Assembly (NCBI GenBank): GCA_026705295.1
Contig: JAPPBA010000078.1
Coordinates: 1-64,000, forward strand
Direction: 5' to 3'
DNA length: 64,000 nucleotides
From: Candidatus Palauibacter australiensis
GTDB lineage: Bacteria; Gemmatimonadota; Gemmatimonadetes; Palauibacterales; Palauibacteraceae
A program made the translations under genes and the position numbers. This document shows positions 17,716-25,952 of the stretch, piece after piece. Within the stretch, counting starts at the first letter, position 1, and every line of letters begins with the position of its first letter. The notes below the pieces were generated by a model. It was not told the origin of the DNA, did not search any database, and saw nothing but the letters and a program-made list of their open reading frames with translations.

Positions 17716-20117
17716 CAGAAGTTCCACCGGTAGCTGATGCTGGGCACCAGGCCGAACACGGCCGTCTCCACCGCCTCGGTGACGGTCCGCGAGTCCCGAT
17801 TCTGGCGGAAGGCGATCGCCTGCGCGTTGAAGCGGTTGTACACGTTGAAGAGCCCGAACTGGAGTTCTCCCCGGCCCCACTTCCTGGTGGCCGACACGTC
17901 CAGACGATGATAGGCCGGAAGGCGTCTGGCGTTCCGCGGCCCGTACTCTCCCAGGATCAGCCCCGCGAACTGATACCGCGCGACGGGGTAGGTCGTCGGC
18001 AGCCCCGTGGCGAAGATGAAGTTCGCCCCCAGGCTCCAGTCCTCGCCGAGTCTGTACAGTCCCGTCAGGGCGAAGTCGTGCGTCCGGTCGTAGGGAGAGG
18101 GGTACCAATCCCCGCCGTTGACCCCGGGATCCGCCGCCGTGAGCCCGGGCGTCCGCTGATCCGACCGAGCGAGCGTATAGCTCGCCCAACCCGTGAGGCG
18201 CCCGCGGGTCTTCCTCAGGAGGAACTCCACGCCGTATCCGCGTCCCTCGCCCGGCAGGAGAAGCGTTTCGAGCCGGCGGCTGAAGTAGATGTCCGCCCCG
18301 TCCACGTAGTCGATCAGGTGGCGCGCCCGCTTGTGGTAGACCTCTCCCGAGAGCGCGTAGCGCCCCCCGGCGAGCGCGGTCACGTAGCCGAGCGCAAACT
18401 GGTCCGCGACGTGCGGCTTCACGTACGGCCCGACGGGATCCCACAGGTCGAGCGGAGTCGGGGAGTTCGTGTTCGTCACCAACCGCAGGTACTGCCGCGT
18501 GCGGGAGTAGCTCGCCTTGAGCGACGAGGCGTCGCTGAGGCTGAAGCGCAACCCGAGCCGCGGTTCGAGGCCCCCGTAGGAGACGATCTTCTCCCCGTTT
18601 CCGTACCGCGTGCTGTCCACGATGGCGCCGGGCTCGTACCGGCCCAGCGCCGGACGATACACCACGGGCGCGTCGTTCTCGTAGTCGTAGACCGTCGCCG
18701 CGCCCCGGCGGATGAAGCCGCCCGCCCGAAGCCCGTAGCGGAGCCCCAGGCGTCCGATCTCCGTTTCGTGCTCGATGTACGCCTCGGGAGCAAGGCCCTT
18801 CCGGGACTCGAACTCCGTGGCGATGACCGACGAGCCCTCGCCGGGGGCGATGTTCGCGGGCTGGATCTCGTAGCTGCGGAGCCCCAGCCCGAACTCCAGC
18901 CGGTCCGAAGGACCCACGTCCCACGACTCGTCGACCGTCACGCTGAAGTTGCGGATCCCCGCGTCGAGCGAGGCGGATCGCGCGTTGAAGCTGTTCTGTA
19001 TGTGATACTCGTAGTCGCTGTAGGTCACGGTCAGATGGGAGAAGACCGGGCCGAACACGTGGTTCCAGCGCAGCGTGCCCGTCGCGTTCCCCCACGCGGC
19101 GGAGGCCTGGGTTCCGATCCGCAGCCGGTCGCGGCCGAAGTAGCCGGAGAGCATGACCTGGCCGGTGGCGCCGTAGCGCGCGTTCGCCTTTGCGTTGAGG
19201 TCGTAGAAGTAGGCGGTGCTCTCCTGGATCGAGGGGTCGCTCGACAGGCCGAGGAAGAGGTCCGCGTAGGTGCGGCGGCCCGCGACGAGCCAGGATCCCC
19301 TTCCGTCGAAGAGGGGGCCCTGGAGGCTCAGACGGCTGGAGAGGAGGCCGATCGTCGCCGCCCCCTCGAACTCGCGCGAGTTCCCTTCGCGCTGGTGGAT
19401 CTCCAGCACGGAGGAGAGCCGCCCGCCGTAGCGGGCCGGGATCCCGCCCTTGTAGAGGGTGACATCCCCCACCGCGTCCGAGTTGAAGGTCGAGAAGAGG
19501 CCGATCGCGTGGGCCGGATTGAACACCTCGGAGTCGTCGAGGCGAATCTGGTTCTCGTCTCCCGCGCCGCCGCGCACGTTGATCGCGGTCGTCGCGTCGT
19601 TGGCCGTGCTGATGCCGGGATAGAGGGTCAGCGTGCGGACCGGATCCGCCTCGCCGAGGACAAGCGGAAGTTCGGAGAGGGATGGGACATCGAGCCGCAC
19701 GACGCTCATGTCCACGCTCGCCGGGTCGAGGTCCGGCGGTTCCCGGTCGGCGGTCACCGTGAGTTCCGACACGATGACCGGCCTGAGGGGGAGCCCGAAG
19801 TCCAGCGAGGTCGTCTCCCGGAGGTCCACGACCTCGGTCATGGTCTCGTAGCCGAGGCTGGAGACGCGGATCGAGTACCGGCCGGGAGGCAGTTCGACCG
19901 AGTAGAACCCGAACCGGTTGGTCCCGATGACGAGGCCACGCTCCTCGATGTCGAGCCGCGCGGCCCGAATCACCTCGTCGTTCTCCGCCACCCGCACGTA
20001 GCCCGAGAGGCGGACCGGCTCCGGTTCCTGGGCGTATGCCCCCCCGGCTCCCGCCGCCGCGACGGCCCACGGCGCCAGGGCCAGGATCGTCAGCGCGGCT
20101 TTGCGCTGGAAGCGAAT
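17715..20117 (-). CDS. TonB-dependent receptor with carboxypeptidase-like N-domain; apparent ATT start
   Basis: An 800-residue receptor if read from ATT 20117. That start gives a good signal peptide (RFQRK, then hydrophobic LTILALAPWAVAAA, cut near AYAQ), and GGAGG stands five bases before the ATT. No ATG, GTG or TTG is available in frame before the mature domain; the first, GTG 19997, would delete the export signal and part of the N-domain. A carboxypeptidase-like regulatory domain (LSGYVRVAEN ... SLGYETMTEVVDL) is followed by the plug (INVRGGAGDENQIRLDD ... GGIPARYGGRLSSVLEI) and a 22-strand-type barrel ending in Phe (SYRWNF). It forms a unit with DUF4249 for import of an unknown ligand. 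Confidence 0.85.
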   Translation of the reverse strand: MRFQRKAALTILALAPWAVAAAGAGGAYAQEPEPVRLSGYVRVAENDEVIRAARLDIEERGLVIGTNRFGFYSVELPPGRYSIRVSSLGYETMTEVVDLRETTSLDFGLPLRPVIVSELTVTADREPPDLDPASVDMSVVRLDVPSLSELPLVLGEADPVRTLTLYPGISTANDATTAINVRGGAGDENQIRLDDSEVFNPAHAIGLFSTFNSDAVGDVTLYKGGIPARYGGRLSSVLEIHQREGNSREFEGAATIGLLSSRLSLQGPLFDGRGSWLVAGRRTYADLFLGLSSDPSIQESTAYFYDLNAKANARYGATGQVMLSGYFGRDRLRIGTQASAAWGNATGTLRWNHVFGPVFSHLTVTYSDYEYHIQNSFNARSASLDAGIRNFSVTVDESWDVGPSDRLEFGLGLRSYEIQPANIAPGEGSSVIATEFESRKGLAPEAYIEHETEIGRLGLRYGLRAGGFIRRGAATVYDYENDAPVVYRPALGRYEPGAIVDSTRYGNGEKIVSYGGLEPRLGLRFSLSDASSLKASYSRTRQYLRLVTNTNSPTPLDLWDPVGPYVKPHVADQFALGYVTALAGGRYALSGEVYHKRARHLIDYVDGADIYFSRRLETLLLPGEGRGYGVEFLLRKTRGRLTGWASYTLARSDQRTPGLTAADPGVNGGDWYPSPYDRTHDFALTGLYRLGEDWSLGANFIFATGLPTTYPVARYQFAGLILGEYGPRNARRLPAYHRLDVSATRKWGRGELQFGLFNVYNRFNAQAIAFRQNRDSRTVTEAVETAVFGLVPSISYRWNF

Positions 20118-20175
20118 GACGGCCTCCGTCTGAAGTGGCTTCCCGAGCGGCGGCCAGCCGGGTCGTCCGCGGGGT

Positions 20176-20901
20176 TCAGCCGGGAAGCGTGAGGACCTGG
20201 CCCGGATAGATCCGGCTCCCGTTCAGGTTGTTCGCGGATCGGAGGCGGGGCACGGTCGTGTCGTGGCGACGGGCGATCTCCCAGAGCGAATCGCCCAGCC
20301 TCACCCGGTACCGCCCCCCGCCGGCGACGTACTGCGCCTGCGCACGCGTGATTCGCTCGACGTAGGCGGCGTATTGCTGCGGGAAGATCGCCAAGTGGTA
20401 GTGCGGCGGGTGGCGCTCCAGGGTCACCTCGAGCACGCCCGACCCCTCGAGCTGGAGCAGTACGCGCTCGAGCCACCCGCGGCACTTCGGGTCGGGGCGG
20501 CGCAGGTCGAGCGCCATGCCGGTGGGATGTACGGAGCGGGGAGAGGCGTTTGGGGGCTGCTTGTTCTTCGGGCGCGTCAGGCTGGTGACGACGAGCCGCT
20601 CGCCGCAGGCGCTCCGGTACTGCCGGGCGAGCCGCGAGATGAACAGCTTGACTTCGGGCCGGGCGTAGGGGAACGAGAGATCGTGGAGTACGTAGTCCCG
20701 CGAGGCGGGCACTTGCACGAGATAGCCGGCGTTGACGAAGCGCTCGATCTGCGCGGGCGTCGCGAGGTAGGTGAAGTCGTGCTCACGAGCGACACGGTTC
20801 TGGCGATCCAGGGAACTCGTGGACCCGCGGAGACTCTGCCCCGAGAGTTCGCCGGGCACGGCCACGGCCAGAAGAAACGGCAATACCGTCCAGGTTTTCA
20901 C
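20176..20901 (-). CDS. Exported M15-like peptidase with LysM domain (DUF5715-like)
   Basis: A 241-residue protein with a signal peptide (LPFLLAVAVPGELSGQ). The middle part has the metallopeptidase pattern of the VanY/M15 type: SLTRP, SVHPTGMALDLRRP (His then Asp three residues after GMA) and ERHPPHYHLAI (His near the C-terminal side). A LysM domain ends the protein (YRVRLGDSLWEIARRHDTTVPRLRSAN, given here only by position, about 196-241). It should bind and cut peptidoglycan in the periplasm. GTG 20901 has GGAGG upstream. It precedes the TonB receptor by 58 bases and may share its promoter. Confidence 0.78.
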   Translation of the reverse strand: MKTWTVLPFLLAVAVPGELSGQSLRGSTSSLDRQNRVAREHDFTYLATPAQIERFVNAGYLVQVPASRDYVLHDLSFPYARPEVKLFISRLARQYRSACGERLVVTSLTRPKNKQPPNASPRSVHPTGMALDLRRPDPKCRGWLERVLLQLEGSGVLEVTLERHPPHYHLAIFPQQYAAYVERITRAQAQYVAGGGRYRVRLGDSLWEIARRHDTTVPRLRSANNLNGSRIYPGQVLTLPG

Positions 20902-20951
20902 GATGCCTCCACCCCGCCGATCCGCCCCACCCGAACTGCACGCGAACCCGA

Positions 20952-20981
20952 AACATAAGCCGGCAGGGCTTCGACGTTCAA
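20952..20981 (-). promoter_or_regulatory. Candidate sigma-70 promoter for the LysM peptidase/TonB receptor group
   Basis: On the minus strand TTGAAC (20976-20981) and TATGTT (20952-20957) stand 18 bases apart, 50 bases upstream of the GTG start, in a locally less GC-rich patch. This is a pattern match by eye. Confidence 0.4.
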
Positions 20982-21051
20982 CTTTTGCCGTCCGGAGGCG
21001 AGCCGGGACGCCCGATCGACGGCCGGGACGCCTCCCTTTCGCCGGCGTGCG

Positions 21052-21987
21052 CTACGGCACGTTGCGGATGCCGAAGAACCGCTCCCGACGGGCGAGGGCG
21101 CGGCGGGTCGCATTGGCGTCGGCGCGGGCGAAGCGGATGGGCGTGCCGGGCCGGGCCTGCGCGAACGCGTCGAGCGCGATCGGGTCGACGGAGCCGAGCT
21201 TCGCGTAGCCACCGATCGTGGGCCGGTCCCGCATGAAGACGAGCGGCAGGCCGTCGCCCGTGACCTGAACGGTCCCGTCCACGAGCGGCGTGGAGTCGAG
21301 GACGCGCGGACCCGAACTCAGGGTGGGGCCGGCCAGTCGGCCCGCGGTTCGGTCGCTCGCCGGGTCGACGGTCCATTCCGCGTCGAACACCCGCTCCCGG
21401 TCCGCGTTCGAGAACTCGGCCCACTCGTAGCCGGCGATCAGCGGCAACGTCAGCGACGCCGTCTCCGGCGGGACGAGTTCGTGGGGCACACGTCGCACCG
21501 GACACGCGCGTTCGGGTTCGGCCCAGCGGAGGGGTTCACCCGGGCGCAGAGGCCGGCCGAGCATCCCGGGCCATCCGTCGCGCACGACGGCGGACGCGGA
21601 GCCGAACGCAGTGGGAACATCGAGTCCGCCGGGGAACGCGACGAAGGCGCGCATGCCGGTCGCGCTGTAGCCGAGCCGGAGCACTTGGCCCGGCCGTGCC
21701 CGGAGGGTGCGCCAAGCGCCCGTTTCGACGCCGTCGAGCGTGGCGGCGCAGTCGGCGCCCGTCAGCGCAACGGCCGTCTCGACGGCGAAGCGCAGGGCAA
21801 AGCCGCCCAGGGTGATCTCGAGCGCGGCCGCCGTCGGATCGTTGCCGAGCAGCCGGTTGGCCCACAGGTACGCGCGCTGGTCCATCGCGCCCCCGGGAGC
21901 CAGCCCGGCGCGGCGGCCGGTCCGCCGGCCCAGATCCTGGATCGTGCAGAACGGGCCGGGGCGGTCCACGACGCCGTGCGGGCTCAT
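21052..21987 (-). CDS. pxpC: 5-oxoprolinase subunit PxpC (biotin-dependent carboxyltransferase-like)
   Basis: A 311-residue cytoplasmic protein of the PxpC/KipA family. Signatures are CTIQDLGRRTG near the N-terminus, APGGAMDQRAYLWANRLLGN, AAALEITLGG and a C-terminal RPTIGGYAKLGSVDPIALDAFAQARPG. With PxpA and PxpB it forms the ATP-dependent 5-oxoprolinase that opens pyroglutamate to glutamate. ATG 21987 overlaps the pxpB stop by four bases. It is the last gene of a pxpA-pxpB-pxpC operon. The nearby gamma-glutamyltransferase operon may supply gamma-glutamyl products that end as 5-oxoproline. Confidence 0.92.
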   Translation of the reverse strand: MSPHGVVDRPGPFCTIQDLGRRTGRRAGLAPGGAMDQRAYLWANRLLGNDPTAAALEITLGGFALRFAVETAVALTGADCAATLDGVETGAWRTLRARPGQVLRLGYSATGMRAFVAFPGGLDVPTAFGSASAVVRDGWPGMLGRPLRPGEPLRWAEPERACPVRRVPHELVPPETASLTLPLIAGYEWAEFSNADRERVFDAEWTVDPASDRTAGRLAGPTLSSGPRVLDSTPLVDGTVQVTGDGLPLVFMRDRPTIGGYAKLGSVDPIALDAFAQARPGTPIRFARADANATRRALARRERFFGIRNVP

Positions 21988-22655
21988 CCGCCGGCGGCCT
22001 CGTACTCGTCACGGTCGATCGGGCGGAACTGGACCGAGCCGCCCGGTCGGAAGCGCGCGATCCGCTCGGCGGCATCGGCGAACAGCGCCGAGGGCACGCG
22101 GCCGATCAGGCGCCAGCCGCCCGGCCCCGCCGCCGGATAGATGCCGGTGCGCCGGTCCGCGATCCCGACGGCTCCCGCCTCGACCCGCGGGCGGGGCGTC
22201 GCGAGGCGCGGCATAGCGATCCGCGCGTCCACGTCACCCATATATGCGAACCCCGGCGCGAACCCGGTCGCGAGTACCGCATACGTCGTTCCGCTGTGGA
22301 GCCGCGCCACCTCCGCCACGCCCACGCCCGCGTTCGCCGCCACAGCCTCGAGGTCGGGGGAGAGTTCGGGATCGTAGCACACCGGCAGCGACACAGGGTC
22401 TCCCGCGTCGATCCGGGGCGCCTGCGCGAGGCATTCGTCAGCGGCCGCTGCCAGCCTGGACTCGACATCCGGCGCGTTCCAAGTGTGCGGCGAGCCCTCG
22501 ACGAGGAGCCGGTTGAAGGCCGGAATCGTCGCGCGGAGATCCGGCAAGGCGTCGCGCGCGAGGCGTTCGAGACGGAGGACGCGGGCAATGCCGTCGCGGT
22601 CGGGCGCGACCGGAAGCGTGACCAGGGCGCTCACCGGCCCCGGGAAAGTGATCAC
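21984..22655 (-). CDS. pxpB: 5-oxoprolinase subunit PxpB
   Basis: A 223-residue protein of the PxpB/KipI (allophanate hydrolase subunit 1-like) family. It shows PVCYDPELSPDLEAVA, LHSGTTYAVLATGFAPGFAYMGD and the C-terminal TGIYPAAGPGGWRLIGR that are typical of the family. It works as a complex with PxpC in ATP-dependent opening of 5-oxoproline. GTG 22655 lies seven bases after the pxpA stop, so the three genes are translationally close. The N-terminus lacks an ATG; later GTG codons would shorten a normal-length protein, so the first GTG is kept. Confidence 0.92.
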   Translation of the reverse strand: MITFPGPVSALVTLPVAPDRDGIARVLRLERLARDALPDLRATIPAFNRLLVEGSPHTWNAPDVESRLAAAADECLAQAPRIDAGDPVSLPVCYDPELSPDLEAVAANAGVGVAEVARLHSGTTYAVLATGFAPGFAYMGDVDARIAMPRLATPRPRVEAGAVGIADRRTGIYPAAGPGGWRLIGRVPSALFADAAERIARFRPGGSVQFRPIDRDEYEAAGG

Positions 22656-22662
22656 CGGCGAT

Positions 22663-23394
22663 CTACATCTTCCGCGGCAGGAGTTCGCGGATGCGGCGGA
22701 TCACCGCCGTGGCGGAGGGATTGTCGCCGTGCACGCAGAGCGTCTCGGCCGCCACGGGCAGCGGACCCTCCGGCGTCTCGACGAATCCGTCGAGGAGGTT
22801 CGCCACCTGGCCGGCCACGGCTTCCGCGTCGGAGAGGACGGCCCCGTCGATCCCACGCGCCTGAAGCCGCCCGTCCGGCGCGTAGGCGCGATCCGCGAAG
22901 GCCTCGAACGCCAGCGTCAACTCCGTGTGCTCCAGCATCGCCGCGTGCCGCTCGCGCTCCGGCGTCGCCTGCAGGACGAAAGCGAGCGACGGATCCAGCG
23001 CCGCCACGCCCTCCGCCAGCCGCGTGAGAAGCCGGTCGTCCTTCATCATGGCGAGGTACAGCGCTCCGTGGGGCTTCACGTGCCGCAGCCGGACGCCCAG
23101 CGCCGACGCGACGCCCCGCAGCGCCCCGATCTGCGCCTGCATCTCGAGCACCAGCGAGTCGACCGGCCAGTCCAGCCGCAAACGCCCGAAGTTCCGCCGG
23201 TCGGGATAGCCCGGGTGCGCCCCCGCCTGCACGCCGTGCCCGGCCGCCAGTTCGAGCGTCCGGGCCATCGTGTCGGGATCCCCGGCATGGCCGCCGCAGG
23301 CGATGTTGGCCTGGTCAATCAGCGGCATCACCGCTTCGTCGGCCCCCTTCTCCCAGGGTCCGTAGCTCTCGCCCATGTCGCAGTTGATCAGCAT
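22663..23394 (-). CDS. pxpA: 5-oxoprolinase subunit PxpA (LamB/YcsF family)
   Basis: A 243-residue LamB/YcsF-family protein beginning with the invariant INCDMGESYGPW, then IACGGHAGDP, GVQAGAHPGYPDR and LRHVKPHGALY. Length is normal for the family (about 245-255). It is the third component of bacterial 5-oxoprolinase and the first gene of the operon. Start is ATG 23394. The next gene upstream is divergent (membrane dipeptidase), so the 153 bases between them must hold two promoters. Confidence 0.94.
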   Translation of the reverse strand: MLINCDMGESYGPWEKGADEAVMPLIDQANIACGGHAGDPDTMARTLELAAGHGVQAGAHPGYPDRRNFGRLRLDWPVDSLVLEMQAQIGALRGVASALGVRLRHVKPHGALYLAMMKDDRLLTRLAEGVAALDPSLAFVLQATPERERHAAMLEHTELTLAFEAFADRAYAPDGRLQARGIDGAVLSDAEAVAGQVANLLDGFVETPEGPLPVAAETLCVHGDNPSATAVIRRIRELLPRKM

Positions 23395-23499
23395 GCGGGA
23401 AGATACCCGTGCGGGACGGGCGCCCGCACCTGCGTCCCGCCATGACGCCGCGCGGGACGCGGCATGGCTGGCGGCGCGCCGTCCGCCAAGCGAGAATCC

Positions 23500-23531
23500 A
23501 TTGTAGGCTGTTTTGCCGCTGCGTTTGTCAA
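23500..23531 (-). promoter_or_regulatory. Possible pxpA promoter (good hexamers, long spacer)
   Basis: On the minus strand TTGACA (23526-23531) and TACAAT (23500-23505) match consensus well but are 20 bases apart instead of about 17. The site lies some 105 bases before pxpA in the divergent gap. The long spacer makes it doubtful unless an activator helps. Confidence 0.3.
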
Positions 23532-23547
23532 CGGGAGTCGGTGCAAG

Positions 23548-24744
23548 ATGATGGGAATTCTCACCCGGACGCCGGCGATGGCGGTCCTGAGCGCTCTCGG
23601 TCTCGGGCTCGCGGCCCCGGATGCGCGCGCGCAGGACGAACATTTCGAGATCGCGAAGCGCGTGCTTTCGAGCGTGCCCCTGTTCGATGGACACAACGAC
23701 CTTCCCTGGGCGATCCGGAACGCGGACGCGCCGCGCAACGTCCGCGCCTACGACATCTCGCGCCCCACGCCGGGCCACACCGATCTCGCCCGCCTTCGGG
23801 CCGGCGGCGTCGGGGCCCAGTTCTGGTCCGTCTACGTCCCCTCCTCGGTCATGTGGGACGGCGGCGGCGCCCGCATGCAACTGGAGCAGATCGACATCGC
23901 ACTCCAGATCATCTCCGATCACCGCGAGGACCTGGGGCTCGCGCTCACCGCGGCGGATGTGATGGACCAGTTCCACCGCGGCAAGGTCGCCTCGATGCTC
24001 GGCATGGAGGGGGGCCACGCGATCGAGAACTCGCTCGGCGCCCTGCGAGCCTTCTACGCGCTCGGCGTCCGCTACATGACGCTCACGCACAGCGCCAACC
24101 TCCCCTGGGCCGACTCCTGCTGCGCGCTGCCCGAACTCGGAGGACTCTCCGCCTTCGGCAAGGAGGTCGTCCGCGAAATGAACTGGCTGGGCATGCTGGT
24201 CGACATCTCGCACGTGTCGCCGGGAAGCATGCACGACGCGCTCGACGTGACCGAGGCGCCGGTCATCTTCTCGCATTCCTCCGCCCGGGCGGTAACGGAC
24301 CACCCTCGCAACGTGCCGGACGACGTGTTGCGCCGGCTGCCGGAGAACGGCGGCGTGGTCATGGTCACCTTCGTCGAGTCCTTCGTGAACCAGGAGGTCG
24401 CCACCTACGTCGGCCCATCGGAAGGCCGCCCGCGCGCCACGATGGCCGATGTCGTGGCGCACATCGAGCACATCCGCGAGGTGGCGGGCATCGAACACGT
24501 CGCGATCGGGGGCGACTACGACGGCATCGACCGGGGGCCGGTCGGACTGGAGGACGTATCGACGTACCCCGCGCTGTTCGCCGAACTCTCCCGCCGCGGG
24601 TGGACCGAATCCGAACTTCGGGCCCTCGCGGCCGACAACCTGCTTCGCGTCATGCGGGCCGCCGAAGCGACGGCGCGCCGGCTCCAGGCCGAACGCGATC
24701 CCTCCATGGCCACGATCGAAGAACTGGATGGGCTGGTGCCTTGA
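23548..24744 (+). CDS. Exported membrane dipeptidase (M19 family)
   Basis: A 398-residue protein with a signal peptide (PAMAVLSALGLGLAAPDARAQ). The M19 renal-dipeptidase zinc residues are present: FDGHNDLPW (His, Asp), a central MEGGH (Glu), VDISHVS (His) and FSHSSARAVTDHPRNVPD (His), then IGGDYDGI. These enzymes split dipeptides, including some with D-residues at the second position, outside the cytoplasm. I chose ATG 23548 (ATG 23551 follows directly) because the longer reading frame adds a poor N-terminus. It heads a plus-strand run with two exported FAH proteins and a permease. Confidence 0.92.
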   Translation: MMGILTRTPAMAVLSALGLGLAAPDARAQDEHFEIAKRVLSSVPLFDGHNDLPWAIRNADAPRNVRAYDISRPTPGHTDLARLRAGGVGAQFWSVYVPSSVMWDGGGARMQLEQIDIALQIISDHREDLGLALTAADVMDQFHRGKVASMLGMEGGHAIENSLGALRAFYALGVRYMTLTHSANLPWADSCCALPELGGLSAFGKEVVREMNWLGMLVDISHVSPGSMHDALDVTEAPVIFSHSSARAVTDHPRNVPDDVLRRLPENGGVVMVTFVESFVNQEVATYVGPSEGRPRATMADVVAHIEHIREVAGIEHVAIGGDYDGIDRGPVGLEDVSTYPALFAELSRRGWTESELRALAADNLLRVMRAAEATARRLQAERDPSMATIEELDGLVP

Positions 24745-24776
24745 GACCTGCCGTCCCCAACCGAGAGGAAAGACCC

Positions 24777-25952
24777 ATGAGAACCGCACTGCGCAGACGA
24801 ACTTCGACCGGACGGGCTCTTCCGCTTGGAGTGATCGCGGTCCTCTTCTCCGCGGCCTCCGTCGCCGCCCAGGATGTCGCGGGCATCGTCCTCGTGGAAC
24901 CGTTCAAGGTGGGGACGTTCGCGATCAGGGACATCCCGCGCGTCGGTCTCGTGCTGCGTGACGCTTTCATCGTCGACATCGAACTGGCGAATGAAGTCCT
25001 CGAGCGGAACCGCGCGTATCCGAGGGTGCCGGCGCCGACGGACATGCTCGACCTCATCGGCCGCTACGAGTACGGACTCCAGCGGCGCCTGTACGAGATC
25101 GTCAACGAGACGGTGGCCTATCAGCGGCTCTCCGGCCCTACGCGAGCGGAATACGTCTACGACGTCGATGAGGTCCGGATCCTCCCGCCCATCATGTATC
25201 CGGGCAAGATCCTGAACGCGGCGAGCAACTTCTACAGCCGCGTCGCGGCGGACGCCCCCGAGGGGGAGAGAGAGGAAGCGGTTCGCCAGCGCCGTGAAGA
25301 CCGGGGCGTGCCCTACCTCTACCTCAAGCCGTCGCGCGGCGCCGTGGTCGGGACCAGCGAGCGGATCGTGATTCCGCACGGCCGGAGCCAGACCGACTGG
25401 GAGGTGGAACTGGGCGTCGTCATGGGGCGGGCGGCGAAGTACGTCGCGTCCGAGGATGCCCAGGCGACCGTATTCGGGTACACGGTGACGATCGACGTGT
25501 CCGACCGCGGCGGACGTCCCCCGGGCGGCAATCCCACGACTTCGGACTGGCTGGTCGAGAAGGGGCACGACACGTTCGCGCCAATGGGCCCATGGATCGT
25601 CCCGAAGGAGTTTTACGGCGACCCGATGGAGATGCTGCGGCAGACGCTGGACGTCGGCGGCGAGCGCATGCAGGAGGCGACAGCGGGCGACATGATCCAC
25701 TCGCTGTGGGAGTTGATCGAATACGCCTCCTCGATCGTGACGCTCTTCCCGGGCGACGTGATCAACCTCGGCACTTCCGGCGGGGTCGGCATGGGCGAGG
25801 CGCGATTCCTGCAGCCGGGGGATGTGGTCACGGCGACGATCGACGGGATCGGCACCATCGAGCTCCCCGTGGTGGAGGGGCCGGAGCCTCTCGGCGACAT
25901 GGGCGTCCGGCTGCCGCCCGTTGGCGCCTACCGGCGGGATCCCGGCTCATGA
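24777..25952 (+). CDS. Exported FAH-fold protein, first of a tandem pair
   Basis: A 391-residue fumarylacetoacetate-hydrolase-family protein with an N-terminal signal peptide (RALPLGVIAVLFSAASVAAQ). FAH-fold residues are present: MYPGKILNAASNF, an acidic metal pair in TDWEVELGVVMGR, Asp in VTIDVSDRGGR and KGHDTFAPMGPWIV. Most FAH proteins are cytoplasmic and act on beta-diketone or oxo-acid substrates. Export is unusual, and an extra 100-residue N-terminal module precedes the fold. ATG 24777 follows AGAGGAAAG. It overlaps its paralogue by four bases (ATGA). Confidence 0.85.
   Translation: MRTALRRRTSTGRALPLGVIAVLFSAASVAAQDVAGIVLVEPFKVGTFAIRDIPRVGLVLRDAFIVDIELANEVLERNRAYPRVPAPTDMLDLIGRYEYGLQRRLYEIVNETVAYQRLSGPTRAEYVYDVDEVRILPPIMYPGKILNAASNFYSRVAADAPEGEREEAVRQRREDRGVPYLYLKPSRGAVVGTSERIVIPHGRSQTDWEVELGVVMGRAAKYVASEDAQATVFGYTVTIDVSDRGGRPPGGNPTTSDWLVEKGHDTFAPMGPWIVPKEFYGDPMEMLRQTLDVGGERMQEATAGDMIHSLWELIEYASSIVTLFPGDVINLGTSGGVGMGEARFLQPGDVVTATIDGIGTIELPVVEGPEPLGDMGVRLPPVGAYRRDPGS

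Noticed and set aside
16828-20070. One very long minus-strand frame spanning both the DUF4249 and receptor genes
   Set aside because: Only its last 296 codons are the DUF4249 protein. The earlier part is a shadow of the TonB receptor in another frame, and the lipobox start at 17715 fits a separate gene.
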